Shown: piece by piece, positions 39,732-48,947 of the stretch
How positions within the stretch are numbered: the first letter of the stretch is position 1
How the letters are laid out: each line of letters starts with the position of its first letter
Assembly: GCA_947500135.1 (NCBI GenBank)
Contig: CANMQX010000011.1
Span: 19,799-83,798, forward strand
Source: an uncultured Paracoccaceae bacterium
GTDB lineage: Bacteria > Pseudomonadota > Alphaproteobacteria > Rhodobacterales > Rhodobacteraceae
Reading direction: 5' to 3'
DNA: 64,000 bases
The notes under the pieces: model-generated
What the model was told of the DNA's origin: nothing
Seen by the model: the letters and a program-made list of their open reading frames with translations, nothing else
The model's database searches: none
Translations under genes and position numbers: made by a program

Positions 39732-40139
39732 TCAAACGTAATCGCCCGGCCAATACGGGTCAACGTCCATCCCGGAGGGCGCGTCGCCGTCGATGTAAAT
39801 TCCATTGTGCCCGCCGACCGCGTCCACGATCGCATCAGAGATCGTCCATTTCAGATCGGGAACCCAGAGCCTGTCTTTCACGGTCACGGTGTAGGTCGCG
39901 CCGGCTTTGGAGTCGCACCAGATGGTTTCGAGGCGCCGGGACATGAGTTCGGGCATTGCATCGACGATGCACTTCATATCCTCCAGCTCGCAAAGGACCG
40001 CCCATCTGCTTTCAAGCCGTACCCCCTTGTAGGTGAAGCCCGACACTGGTGCCTTCTGCCCGGACGCCGCCCGGTCTATCTCATTTTGCCGGTGAAGGGC
40101 TTCCGCCAGATTTGGCGGCATTTCGATGTCATCAACCAT
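39732..40139 (-). CDS. Unrecognised 135-aa protein
   Basis: It starts MVDDIEMPPNLAEALHRQNE, contains AVLCELEDMKCIVDAMPELM and LETIWCDSKAGATYTVTVKD, and ends with an acidic tail DAPSGMDVDPYWPGDYV. GGAGG stands 7 nt before the ATG, which supports translation. Alpha/beta composition without visible catalytic motif; family not recognised. Lone gene, transcribed toward the winged-helix gene. Confidence 0.65.
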   Translation of the reverse strand: MVDDIEMPPNLAEALHRQNEIDRAASGQKAPVSGFTYKGVRLESRWAVLCELEDMKCIVDAMPELMSRRLETIWCDSKAGATYTVTVKDRLWVPDLKWTISDAIVDAVGGHNGIYIDGDAPSGMDVDPYWPGDYV

Positions 40140-40789
40140 GGCTCGGCCTCCTGTTTGTTCCCATCTTGTTCCATGTAGTCTGATTGAGCAATCGAATCAT
40201 TATGGTTGCTGAACGCTTATGAAGCCCGCGACGTTGAACGTGGCGCCCATGCCTTACGGCCTCCCCTGCTCGGCTTCGCGTGTCGCAGGGGAGAACGGCC
40301 CTTCGGTCCGTCGCGCATTCGGCCATGCGGCCTCACCGCGGCGTTGCACCCGGCATCCCGGTTTGCCCGCCTCGCGAGCACGTCCCTCCCCGGCCGCTCC
40401 GCCGGATTGCGCTCTGGTCTGTTTTGCGGTGCAAAACGATCCCGCCGCTGCATCCGTCTCACGCGTCCGGTCGGGCCGTTTGCCTGCTCGGGTCGGGCAA
40501 ACCTACCGTCAAAATACACACACATGAGCGCGGAAGCATATCCTCCGGATGGCCCCCAAATCAGCCCGCGTCAAGGATCGCAAAACTTTTCGGCGAGGGC
40601 GGGGCTTGTGGCGTGCGGCGGTCCCGTACGTGAGCGCGCGCATGTGTCGGGTGTTGCACACGGAAAACTTTTGCGCCCGGCAAGCCGGCGGCTGCGCCGT
40701 CCCTGACCCGGGCAGATTCGGAAACCAGGCATTCGGCCATGCCCCCACACTCACGTGGTGGCCTTGGAACCGAACACTGGAGACCAGAC
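40140..40789. other. 650-bp GC-rich stretch without a convincing gene
   Basis: Long overlapping open frames exist on both strands, but none has a ribosome site, a recognisable domain or a protein-like composition (all are Arg/Pro/Ser-rich). The stretch holds the inverted repeat TCCCCTG / CAGGGGA (about 40262-40292), the 14-bp direct repeat GCATTCGGCCATGC (40315-40328 and 40729-40742), and two AAAACTTTT elements. It may be a long structured leader of the DUF2493 gene. Confidence 0.5.
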
Positions 40790-41719
40790 ATGGCTTACGA
40801 CACTGCAAACACCTACGAGACCATCGAGCTTTTCGGACTGACCGAGAAGGACGCGCAGCTGCCGATCCCGGAAGACCACATCCTGACCGACCGCATCATC
40901 CGCGAGAGCTTCGAGGCTTTGCTCGGGCCGCTGCGCGGGACCGGGCTTGAGGCAGAAATCGAACCGCTGGCCCATGGGCTCGCCACGATCCTGCAGCGCC
41001 GCAAGGTGGCGCTTGGCAAAGAGGTCGACCGTACCGCCGACAAGATCGGCGCGCTGGCAAAATCCCACGACGGATCGGAGATCGCCGAGACCGCGATTGA
41101 GGAGGCGCAGGCGCGCTTTCTGCAGTTGCGCGAGATCGTCGGCGCCATCGAGGTGATGAGCGAGGCGGCGGCGGAATGCTACGAGACCGAGACGGGCCAC
41201 GCCTTCATCCCGGCAGCCGGGTCGCGCACAAGCGTCCGGGCGCAAGAGACCGGGGCGGTCTTCGAGGCGCGGCAGCTTCTGGAGCAGCACGACCGCGAAA
41301 CCGCCGAGAAGTCGAAAGTCGAGGGGGTGCCCCTGATCGTCTCGGGCGCCACCGACTGGACCGATGTCGATGTGATCTTCGACACGCTCGACAAGGTTCG
41401 CGAGCGGATTAAGCAGAACCGCAATCAGGAAATCTTCCTCTGCCACAAGGGTGGCAAGCACGGGGCGGAGATGATCGCGGCTCGGTGGGCTCGCGCACGG
41501 GGTGTCGCACAAGCGCGTTTCGATCCGCGCTGGTCCGCGCATGGGCGGGCGGCACCGTTCAAATGCAACGACGAAATGCTGGACGACAAGTTCGCGGCGA
41601 CGGGGGTTGTGCTCTTCGGCGGCAACGGGGTCGCGCTGAACCTCGGGCAGAAAGCGGAAGCGAAAGGCCTGACGGTCATGCGGGTTGCTGACCCGGCGAA
41701 GAATACTGCGCAAGATTGA
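40790..41719 (+). CDS. DUF2493 (SLOG-like) protein
   Basis: A 309-residue protein. The N-terminal two thirds are helical (residues 1-170). The C-terminal DUF2493 domain has VSGATDWTDVDVIFDTLDKV, IFLCHKGGKHGAEMIAARWA, FDPRWSAHGRAAPFKCNDEM and VLFGGNGVALNLGQKAEAKG: a Rossmann-like nucleotide-binding fold of the SLOG superfamily (related to YspA). SLOG domains sense or process nucleotide signals, also in defence systems. Frequent on plasmids of this group. ATG 40790 is the start that fits the family. Confidence 0.87.
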   Translation: MAYDTANTYETIELFGLTEKDAQLPIPEDHILTDRIIRESFEALLGPLRGTGLEAEIEPLAHGLATILQRRKVALGKEVDRTADKIGALAKSHDGSEIAETAIEEAQARFLQLREIVGAIEVMSEAAAECYETETGHAFIPAAGSRTSVRAQETGAVFEARQLLEQHDRETAEKSKVEGVPLIVSGATDWTDVDVIFDTLDKVRERIKQNRNQEIFLCHKGGKHGAEMIAARWARARGVAQARFDPRWSAHGRAAPFKCNDEMLDDKFAATGVVLFGGNGVALNLGQKAEAKGLTVMRVADPAKNTAQD

Positions 41720-41883
41720 AGAGAGGGGGTCGCGCTTGGCGCGGCCCATTCGTCACGTCTCATGGCGCGTGCGATCGGTCACACTTGATTAGCAACTCGC
41801 TGCGGCCAGCACCGTCATCCCTCTACCCAGCCCGTCAGAGTTCGGCCCATCCGCATCGGTACGGGCTGGGGATGGTGCGCACC

Positions 41884-42067
41884 TCACACATCGTCAGCAG
41901 CGTAAGACCGAGGGGTCGAGACGTCGCACATGAGGCTGAAGACCTGCACAACCCTCGGGTGGTGTTTTGGAACATCGCACCCACGCGGGCGGGCTCCGTC
42001 AGCACCCCGGCCAGGCTCGGCGGGACGCGGACGCGGATGGTGGCTGCGGTGCGATGGCATAGGTCAT
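41884..42067 (-). pseudogene. Decayed paralogue of the 68-aa gene at 42255
   Basis: On the minus strand a strong ribosome site AAAGGAGG stands 7 nt before ATG 42067. The frame breaks soon, but shifting by one base gives ATIRVRVPPSLAGVLTEPAR then VGAMFQNT, which aligns with ATVPVKFTDTDGQERTRFQR then VGAMFRNT of the 68-aa gene; after another shift VFSLMCDVS parallels FFSLKLDFP. The leaders also match (GCAAAAAGGAGGAACCCG against GCAACAAGGAGTAACCCA, both followed by AATGACC). So this is a frameshifted head-to-head duplicate. Confidence 0.55.
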
Positions 42068-42254
42068 TCGGGTTCCTCCTTTTTGCTATGCATGTGGATC
42101 GCACGGGGTCGGCCCAATCGTGCCCTGCGCTTGCGCTTCGGCAAGCACAAATACGGCTTCCACGGCGGAGCCGCGGACCCTCCGCATTTGCGCTTGCGAC
42201 CGGGCCTCTTGCCCCCGTGCCGGGTGATCCCCATCGCAACAAGGAGTAACCCAA

Positions 42255-42461
42255 ATGACCAACCACTACGTCGCCACCGTTCCCGTCAAGTTCACCGATA
42301 CCGATGGCCAGGAGCGCACCCGTTTTCAGCGCGTGGGCGCGATGTTCCGCAACACCCGCAACGGGGACGGCTCGGAGTTCTTCAGCCTCAAGCTCGACTT
42401 CCCGGTCGCAGTCTCGGAGCTGGTGATGTTCCCGCCGAGCGCGAAAGATCCCCAGGACTAA
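42255..42461 (+). CDS. Small 68-aa protein upstream of oriT region
   Basis: A short protein: MTNHYVATVPVKFTDTDGQE, RTRFQRVGAMFRNTRNGDGS, EFFSLKLDFPVAVSELVMFP and an acidic end. It looks like one small beta barrel or sheet. AAGGAG (42243-42248) supports the start. Small proteins like this are common just upstream of mobilisation genes in these plasmids; no function known. A decayed inverted copy lies at 41884-42067. Confidence 0.72.
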   Translation: MTNHYVATVPVKFTDTDGQERTRFQRVGAMFRNTRNGDGSEFFSLKLDFPVAVSELVMFPPSAKDPQD

Positions 42462-42478
42462 ATCCTCTGACGAGGATG

Positions 42479-42507
42479 GGCCGCCCCAGGACGATCTTGG
42501 GGCGGCC
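42479..42507 (+). terminator. Strong GC hairpin after 68-aa gene
   Basis: GGCCGCCCCA (42479-42488) and TGGGGCGGCC (42498-42507) form a perfect 10-bp stem 17 nt after the stop codon. There is no T-run, so it is a weak intrinsic terminator or an RNA 3'-end stabiliser. Confidence 0.5.
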
Positions 42508-42904
42508 TGAACCCTGTTCCAGGGATGCCGGGGCCGGCGGTCAGATCGCCCGAGGCGACCTCACGAAGCCGCCGGTCGCTGCGTATTGAACGAACGCACT
42601 TCTCCCGGAATGACCAGGCCGCGACAGACCGGCCAGTCAGCCTCAAGGGGGCCATCCACAAAAACCTGTCGGCCAGGGCCTCCCGGTTTTTGCGGCAGAG
42701 ATTTGGTGGCCCAAATCTGGCCCTCCTTGACCCTGCCTGTCCGCCCTGTCGGTGCGGTTTGCGCCCGCCCGCGGTTCCGTCCGAACACATGCGTGTTCGG
42801 CCAGACCCTCGGGCGGTGCCGGGGAAGGGGGACTCCGAAGTTGAAGGCTGTGCTGGTGGTGAGGGCGGCAGAGCCGCGTCCCTGCGGGCTGCGGGGGAAG
42901 CGGA
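42508..42904. other. Gene-free stretch left of candidate oriT, with two hairpins
   Basis: I see no convincing gene. The stretch contains two perfect 8-bp inverted repeats: AGATTTGG-TGGC-CCAAATCT (42699-42718) and CCGAACAC-ATGC-GTGTTCGG (42781-42800). Together with the element at 42905-42989 they make this a repeat-rich non-coding region typical of transfer origins. Confidence 0.5.
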
Positions 42905-42989
42905 CACCAAGGCTGCCTGAGGTTGAAAGCAACGTAAGTATATAATTGACAGATTGCTATATTATCGTAAGGTAGGGGCAGCCTTGGTG
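42905..42989. other. Candidate origin of transfer (oriT)
   Basis: A perfect 13-bp inverted repeat, CACCAAGGCTGCC (42905-42917) and GGCAGCCTTGGTG (42977-42989), encloses a very AT-rich 59-bp core in an otherwise GC-rich region. The core has two CGTAAG elements (42932-42937 and 42966-42971). It lies 35 nt upstream of the virD1/mobC gene, where oriT is normally found next to relaxase genes. The nick site cannot be fixed by eye. Confidence 0.5.
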
Positions 42990-43023
42990 GAAGGTGGCAG
43001 GAAATAGGGGGGCTTCCTTCCGC

Positions 43024-43605
43024 ATGTCCCAGGCGAAACGACTAACCCAGCTTGAGAAGATGGAGATCGTGCGCGAGGCTGCGGATGGTATCTCATCGTC
43101 GGTGCTGGCGGAGCGCTTTGGGGTAACGTCACGGGCCGTGCGCTACGTTGTGAAAGCGGATGCGGAGCGCCAAAAGGATACGGGTATTGCAACTGCTGCT
43201 GTCACCGTGAAGCTCACGCCTGAGGAACTTCAAGCCTTAGATGCGGTACTGGCGTCAGCAGGGATCGAGACGCGCTCGGAAGGGCTTCGAAGGCTCATCC
43301 AAGCGGCGGGCGGGACCTTTGTTCCGGACGTCCAATTGGCTGCTGAGATGGCGCTCTATCGGGCGTCTCTGCACGACGTCGGAAATGGTGTTGCCCAGAT
43401 CGCAAAGCAGATGACGCAAGCGAACCGGATAGGGCAGGGGGCCAGTTCCGAGTTCTCCGAACTTCGTCTTGCGCAAATGCGCGGACTGGCGCGGTTTATC
43501 CTCGACAGTGCTGACGAGATTGACCTGCTTGTCCGCCGCCGTCGGGACGCGATGCAGCTCGAGGCGACTGCCGCATTGAGGGAGTTTGCGCATGCGGCTG
43601 AATGA
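43024..43605 (+). CDS. VirD1/MobC-type mobilisation accessory protein
   Basis: A 193-residue protein with an N-terminal helix-turn-helix (LEKMEIVREAADGISSSVLA, ERFGVTSRAVRYVVKAD), a VKLTPEELQALDAVLASAGI ribbon-helix-helix-like part and the MobC-type SLHDVGNGVAQIAKQMTQAN RIGQG segment. VirD1/MobC proteins bind oriT and help the relaxase open the DNA. It overlaps the relaxase start by 14 nt. ATG 43024 was chosen; an in-frame GTG at 42994 would extend it by 10 residues. Confidence 0.82.
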   Translation: MSQAKRLTQLEKMEIVREAADGISSSVLAERFGVTSRAVRYVVKADAERQKDTGIATAAVTVKLTPEELQALDAVLASAGIETRSEGLRRLIQAAGGTFVPDVQLAAEMALYRASLHDVGNGVAQIAKQMTQANRIGQGASSEFSELRLAQMRGLARFILDSADEIDLLVRRRRDAMQLEATAALREFAHAAE

Positions 43606-45448
43606 TGCCGTCGACGCGGTTACCGGTGAAGTCTTCCAGGATGGCTGGAGCCGCATCCGGGGCTCGATGCAAGGGCTGCACGTGTCCAAGCAACGCCAAC
43701 TTGTGCGGGCCGCTGCCGGGCATCGTGCCGCGGTCTTCAAAGCGATCCGAGGGGGAGGCACAAACTCCAAATCTGAGTTGTCCAACCAGCTTGGATATCT
43801 GACCACAAAGTCCACTCATATCGTCGATAGCAGCGGATTCCTGGATGGGAAGTCGAAGCTCGACAATCGCGAGATCAAAGACCTGACAGACCGTTTTTCC
43901 AAGCGGTGGAGCGCGGGGTTCAAACCGAAGCTCGGACAGACGACCCATATGCTGATGTCTTTCCCGATTGGGACGGATGGTGGGGATGTACGCGACATCG
44001 CGTCAGACGTTGCTGAGCGCTTCTTCCAGACCGACGAAGGGCACTTCGATTATATCATCGCCGTCCATGAGGACCGCGATCACCCCCATGCGCATATCGT
44101 TTTGAACCGCCGGTCGCAGGAGGGCGAGTTCTTCTATTTGGCGCGCAACCATCGGTTCAACTACGACGACTTCCGCCTGGCGATGGTCGAGGAAGCCGAG
44201 AAATACGGCGTCCGCCTTGAGGCCACGCGTCGCATTGATCGTGGTGTCGTGCATTACCCGCCGAGGACAAGCGAGGTCTATGCTGCCAAGAGCAAGGGGC
44301 GCGAGGCGGAGCAGCGAGAGCGCGTCGGTGCGGATTTGGAGCGTGCCCTAGCTGAAATCGCAAACACCCGAGAAATTTACGAGTCGCTGGCGGCAGAGGC
44401 GTCGCGCGAGAACCGGGACGATATCGCGGACGCCCTGTTCCGCGCGGGCGAAGTGTTGGCGCGGGGCGGGCGGCTCAACTTGGAAGGAGGCATCTACATG
44501 GCCGAAGAGCACAGCTTTGACGATCTGAAGACCCGCTATGCGGATCAGGTTGCACGGATCCAAGGGATGATTGCAGAGACACCAGAGGTCGAGCGACCGA
44601 AGTTGGAGAAAAGCCTCAACGAGATCCAGGCACGTCTTGCGCACATGCAGCCACTAGGACTGCGGTCGATTACGCTCGCAGAGCGACCGTCAGAGGGCGG
44701 GGTCTATTCTGAGGACAACATAGAACGCGAGCAATTGGCACGCCTGCAAGACCCAGACGTGCGGGCACAGGTCGATACGGCCCTGCGCGGCACTGGGATC
44801 AGCACTGGCGTCGTCGTGGCCCGCATGGAGGCAGGTGCGCAGAATGCAGCCCTCGAACGACAGTGGATCGCGGATGATCTCGCGCGGGTGGCGCAGACCG
44901 ATGGGCTCAATCTGGAACGACGTGCGGATCTTGAGCAGGCGCGAGAAACCCTCAATCGCGTCCATGTGCAGTTGGGGATCACTCTGGAGCGCGAGCAGGT
45001 CTTGCGCGAAGACGGGGTGATTGAAGAGTTCCGAGAAGACTTGTTTGATCGCAACAGCGTCACCGTACCAGAGGCCGGGCGGGATATTGCCGCCGGACCC
45101 AATACCAATGAAGAACTGCAGCGTGTCATTGCACACGAGAGGGATGGCAATCTGTCATCGCCCTTCGCCGATGACGACGCGCGGCTCAGCTACCGTGAAG
45201 CAGTTGAGCGGGAGTTGGATGACGCGCAAGTGGCTGCATTGCGAGACGGCGATGCGGATGTCTTCAAAGCTCAGATCGCAGATCGCCTCGACCGGCTCTA
45301 TGCGGCGAAAACCTATTTGCAATCAGACGCAGCGACAGCCAACTCTGAAGCCGCGCGCGCCGTGGTCGAAGAGATCGCGGACCGCGTGTACGAACGCGAC
45401 CGCGCAGATCTTGTCGATGGTGAAACCGACCGCGGCCAGACACACTGA
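43592..45448 (+). CDS. virD2: VirD2-type relaxase
   Basis: A 618-residue relaxase. The N-terminal 250 residues hold the relaxase domain: a Tyr in QLGYLTTKSTHIVD as candidate nucleophile, and the metal motif HEDRDHPHAHIVLN (159-172) with the three-His pattern. The C-terminal half is a long charged helical region, as in other MOBP/VirD2-like relaxases. It nicks oriT, stays bound to the 5' end and leads the strand to the coupling protein. ATG 43592 (GGGAG 7 nt upstream) is preferred over TTG 43586. The stop overlaps the virD4 start (TGATG). Confidence 0.9.
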   Translation: MRLNDAVDAVTGEVFQDGWSRIRGSMQGLHVSKQRQLVRAAAGHRAAVFKAIRGGGTNSKSELSNQLGYLTTKSTHIVDSSGFLDGKSKLDNREIKDLTDRFSKRWSAGFKPKLGQTTHMLMSFPIGTDGGDVRDIASDVAERFFQTDEGHFDYIIAVHEDRDHPHAHIVLNRRSQEGEFFYLARNHRFNYDDFRLAMVEEAEKYGVRLEATRRIDRGVVHYPPRTSEVYAAKSKGREAEQRERVGADLERALAEIANTREIYESLAAEASRENRDDIADALFRAGEVLARGGRLNLEGGIYMAEEHSFDDLKTRYADQVARIQGMIAETPEVERPKLEKSLNEIQARLAHMQPLGLRSITLAERPSEGGVYSEDNIEREQLARLQDPDVRAQVDTALRGTGISTGVVVARMEAGAQNAALERQWIADDLARVAQTDGLNLERRADLEQARETLNRVHVQLGITLEREQVLREDGVIEEFREDLFDRNSVTVPEAGRDIAAGPNTNEELQRVIAHERDGNLSSPFADDDARLSYREAVERELDDAQVAALRDGDADVFKAQIADRLDRLYAAKTYLQSDAATANSEAARAVVEEIADRVYERDRADLVDGETDRGQTH

Positions 45449-47472
45449 TGGGAGTCATGGGTAAAACCCGTCTGGCCATTGGGGTGGTCTTGGTCACGCT
45501 GGTCGCGGTCGCCATCGGCTATGTGATCGCATCGGCGGTGCTGACGTACCGGGACATAGGCTTCGGGGCGGAGATCGACTTCTTTTACATCGCCAAAAAC
45601 TATTGGAGCCTGCGGGCATTCCGGCCGGACGATTGCCAACTGATCAACCTGATCATGGGCGGGGCAGGGGTGGCCGGCCTTTTGATGAGCCTTGCCATGT
45701 CCGGCTCGGCGCTCACCCGTTTTGGCTACACGCATTGGCAGACACGTCGTGAAATGAAGCGCAACGGGTTCTTCGGCAAACCGGGCACCGGCTTTGTGAT
45801 CGGAAAACTTGGAAGGCCAAAATCCAAGGCACCGTTTCTCTGCTCAACGACCTTTCCCCATGCTTTGATCGTGGCCCCGACGGGACGAGGCAAGACAACA
45901 GGCTTTGTCATTCCAAACCTGCTTACGTGGCAGGGCTCAGCGGTAACCCTTGATGTAAAGGGGGAATGCTATGAGGCGACAGCGCGCCATCGGGCCGCTC
46001 AAGGAGACAAGGTTTATCGGTTTGGGCCGACGGATTGGGAGGGACAGCGAACCCATCGCTACAACCCGCTGCTGCGCATCAATGATTTGAAGGATCCAGC
46101 GCGTCAGCAGATGGAGTTGCAACTTTTGGCAACGCTATTTTTGCAGAACGACAACGATCGTGTTCAAGGCCTTCTGAAGGGCGGCATCGATCTGTTTGTC
46201 GCTGCAGGGCTGTTGGCCTTCCAACGCAAGAAACCGACCCTAGGGGAGATCTATCGCATCGCGGCTTCAGGTGGGAACAAGCAAAAGGAATATCTGGCGC
46301 GGTCACACGAGGTCGAGAACAAGGCGGCAAAGCTGATATTCACGCGGCTGGCTTCGACCAACAACGATACGCTGACATCCTACGTGTCTCTCTTGATGAC
46401 GTCAGGCTTGGATCAATGGCAGAACCCGGCGATTGATGAGGCTACGGCGGTGTCAGATTTTGATTTCCGCACGATTCGCAAGAAGCCGTTCAGCGTCTAT
46501 CTTGTCGTCCAGCCCCTGATGGTAAAACCACTCGCACCACTCATCCGGCTGCTGTTTTCTGACCTGTTGTCTGCCCTGCAAGACAAAGAGCCGGGTCCAG
46601 ATGAGCCATGGCCGGTAATGATCATGCTCGATGAGTTCAACCGGTTGGGCAAAATGCCGATTGTAGCGGAAAGCATTGAGGTGCTGCGACACTATCGCGG
46701 ACACCTCGCCGTGGTCATCCAGACCATCCCGGCCATCGATGAGATCTACGGTGAAAACACGCGTCGGGCTTTGCAAGGCAACGCGGGCGTGAAGCTGTAC
46801 CTTACCCCTTCAGACGAAAAGACGGTCGAGGAGTTGAGCAAGGCGGTTGGGAAGACCACGAAGACAGTGGTCACCAAATCACGTTCGATTGGGAAGAACC
46901 CCTTTGAGGGGAGGAGCCAATCGACAAGAACCGAAGAGACCTCGTTGTTGCCAGAGGACGAAGCCCGTCGACTACCGCTTGATGAGATCGTTGTGGTGGT
47001 AGATGCTCAGATGCCAGTGCGGGCCAAGCGAATACAATATTTCGATGATCCTTTCTTCAAGAGTATTCATGCGGCGCAAAGCGGTGAGATGCCTGTTCCC
47101 GGTGGACCAGAAGGCAGACCGAGCGGTGGCGTTGCAACAAGTGAAAGAGCAGTAGCGCCAAGCGCCGCTGGGTCTCGCGCTACATCTGAAGCAGAAGGTG
47201 GCAAGGACCCGGCACCGCGTCTCAGGCCAGTTGCAACAGCGATGGAACCACGAGGTATTACGGCCCAAGCGCGCGCAGCAGTGTTTGTAGAGGATCAGCG
47301 GCAGTTTGAGATGGATTTCGACGCGCATGCGCACTTGGTGCTCGACAGCCCGTCCCCAGAGGACGTCAGTCAGGTCGAACTCGCTCTAAGTGATCTCGAG
47401 CAGTTAGAAGGCGAGGTCACCAAGATTGCGGAGGGCACCAACACGGCAAGCGAAAACGCCAGAGTTGGCTAA
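45448..47472 (+). CDS. virD4: VirD4/TraG-type coupling protein
   Basis: A 674-residue type IV coupling protein. Two N-terminal membrane helices (residues about 7-27 and 67-85) precede the ATPase: Walker A APTGRGKTTG (near 143), LDVKGECYE, Walker B PVMIMLDEFNRLGKMP (near 391) and VVIQTIPAIDEIYGENTRRA. It brings relaxase-bound DNA to a type IV secretion channel. No virB genes lie in the window. The last 120 residues are a low-complexity, acidic extension. A second in-frame ATG at 45457 is an alternative start. Confidence 0.93.
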   Translation: MGVMGKTRLAIGVVLVTLVAVAIGYVIASAVLTYRDIGFGAEIDFFYIAKNYWSLRAFRPDDCQLINLIMGGAGVAGLLMSLAMSGSALTRFGYTHWQTRREMKRNGFFGKPGTGFVIGKLGRPKSKAPFLCSTTFPHALIVAPTGRGKTTGFVIPNLLTWQGSAVTLDVKGECYEATARHRAAQGDKVYRFGPTDWEGQRTHRYNPLLRINDLKDPARQQMELQLLATLFLQNDNDRVQGLLKGGIDLFVAAGLLAFQRKKPTLGEIYRIAASGGNKQKEYLARSHEVENKAAKLIFTRLASTNNDTLTSYVSLLMTSGLDQWQNPAIDEATAVSDFDFRTIRKKPFSVYLVVQPLMVKPLAPLIRLLFSDLLSALQDKEPGPDEPWPVMIMLDEFNRLGKMPIVAESIEVLRHYRGHLAVVIQTIPAIDEIYGENTRRALQGNAGVKLYLTPSDEKTVEELSKAVGKTTKTVVTKSRSIGKNPFEGRSQSTRTEETSLLPEDEARRLPLDEIVVVVDAQMPVRAKRIQYFDDPFFKSIHAAQSGEMPVPGGPEGRPSGGVATSERAVAPSAAGSRATSEAEGGKDPAPRLRPVATAMEPRGITAQARAAVFVEDQRQFEMDFDAHAHLVLDSPSPEDVSQVELALSDLEQLEGEVTKIAEGTNTASENARVG

Positions 47473-47713
47473 GCAGTCATTGGGGCTATGGGCCATGTTC
47501 GTTCTCCTTGCTTTTCAGCAAGATAGTTAAGTCTATGGCCGGATAATTTAAGTTACTGCGCTGAAAGAATGGCCTATTGCTAATGACACGGACCTATTTC
47601 GAGGGCGAATAGCGCGAAGGCGTGGTACTTCTCATGTCTGACAGCTAAAACAGAGAAACAGCAGGGCTTTAAAATCAAGATCGGGCCAAGTATCCATCTG
47701 TCGGAGATCTACG

Positions 47714-48733
47714 ATGAAGAATCTACCCTTACTTTTTTCGGTCGCGTGCTTGGCTCAGCCTGCCTGGGCCGACACCTCCATGAGAGATGTCCTCGCAACG
47801 GGGATGTCCGCCGACCGTCCGGTGATCGTGGCGGCGTTCGACAGCCACGGCAACTTTGAAATCGAAAGCAGGATTGAAGTCGAAGCCACCGGCGTCGATG
47901 AGCTAGTGGACATAGGTTCAATCACCAAGACAGTCTCTGCAATTGCAATTCTTCAACTGATTGAAGACATGGAGCTGTCCACACAAACTAACTTGGCCGC
48001 GTTGCTGCCGAACGTTCCAGAAGACAAGGCAGCGATTACGTTACATCAGCTGCTGACCCACACGTCTGGTATCGTTGAGTCTACTGGCAACGACGCAGAA
48101 GCCCTGTCGCGTTCAGCCTTCCTAGAGAGGGTTCTTGCTACCCCGCTTGATGCCGCACCGGGAGAGCAACACGCATATTCAAACGCTGGATACTCGCTGC
48201 TTGCGGCGATCATCGAGATTCAAAGCGGACTAGATTACGAAGACTTTATTTTGGAGCGCGTCGTTCCACGGGATGCACCGCCTATTGGATACGCTGCGGT
48301 GTATGTCGAAGAACAATCAATCGTCAGTGATCGGCTTTGGCTGACGGCATTTCAGCTTCAACCCATTGCCAAAGCAAGCTGGGGTTCGGACGAACCAGGT
48401 TGGAACCTTATTGGTAACGGAGGCCTCGTTACGACCGCAGAAGGTTTTCTGACTTTGTGGGGCGCATTCGTCGGTGGTGATGTTGTAAGCGATGAACTTG
48501 TAGCGGCCGCGCTAACACCACACGTCGATGAAGGCGAGGGAGATAGCTTCTATGGCTACGGGATGGTTGTGGAGCCGGTTGGTAACGGAAGAGCGATCTA
48601 TTGGCATGATGGAGGCAACGATGTTTTCTCAGCGGAGTGGCGCCACGACACTGAATCGGGGGTGACGCTATTTTCCGCAGGGCGTGGTGGAGCAGCATTT
48701 GATGCAATGACCGACATGTCGGAAGGTAGATAG
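47714..48733 (+). CDS. Secreted serine hydrolase of the beta-lactamase/PBP-like family
   Basis: A 339-residue protein with a signal peptide (MKNLPLLFSVACLAQPAWA, cleavage before Asp20). The class C beta-lactamase-like fold shows SITK (nucleophile Ser69, Lys72), YSN (155-157) and HDGG near 298 in place of the KTG box. Such proteins act as esterases, peptidases or remodel cell-wall peptides; I see no reason to call it an antibiotic-resistance enzyme. It starts the cargo region to the right of the mobilisation genes. GGAG lies 6 nt before the ATG region. Confidence 0.85.
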   Translation: MKNLPLLFSVACLAQPAWADTSMRDVLATGMSADRPVIVAAFDSHGNFEIESRIEVEATGVDELVDIGSITKTVSAIAILQLIEDMELSTQTNLAALLPNVPEDKAAITLHQLLTHTSGIVESTGNDAEALSRSAFLERVLATPLDAAPGEQHAYSNAGYSLLAAIIEIQSGLDYEDFILERVVPRDAPPIGYAAVYVEEQSIVSDRLWLTAFQLQPIAKASWGSDEPGWNLIGNGGLVTTAEGFLTLWGAFVGGDVVSDELVAAALTPHVDEGEGDSFYGYGMVVEPVGNGRAIYWHDGGNDVFSAEWRHDTESGVTLFSAGRGGAAFDAMTDMSEGR

Positions 48734-48947
48734 ACGGAACGCCGATCACCACGGGATTGAATTAAAGAAACAACGTCGGAGATTAGATAACGGCCATTTG
48801 GAGTAAGTTTGGCATTCGACGCTTAGGGCTCAAAACGCGCATTTGACGGTTTTGGTCGGGTTCAAAGGCCGCAAAACTCAAAATAAGGTCAGCTTTGCGG
48901 TGTGATTTCAACGGGTCGTTGCAAATCATCAGAAACTGGCTCAATAA

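Noticed and set aside
40206..40706. 166-codon frame and neighbours in the GC-rich stretch
   Set aside because: Arg/Pro/Ser-rich translations on both strands, no start signals, no family.
40751..41749. 332-codon minus-strand frame opposite DUF2493
   Set aside because: The plus strand encodes the recognised DUF2493 domain; the antisense frame has no domain or ribosome site.
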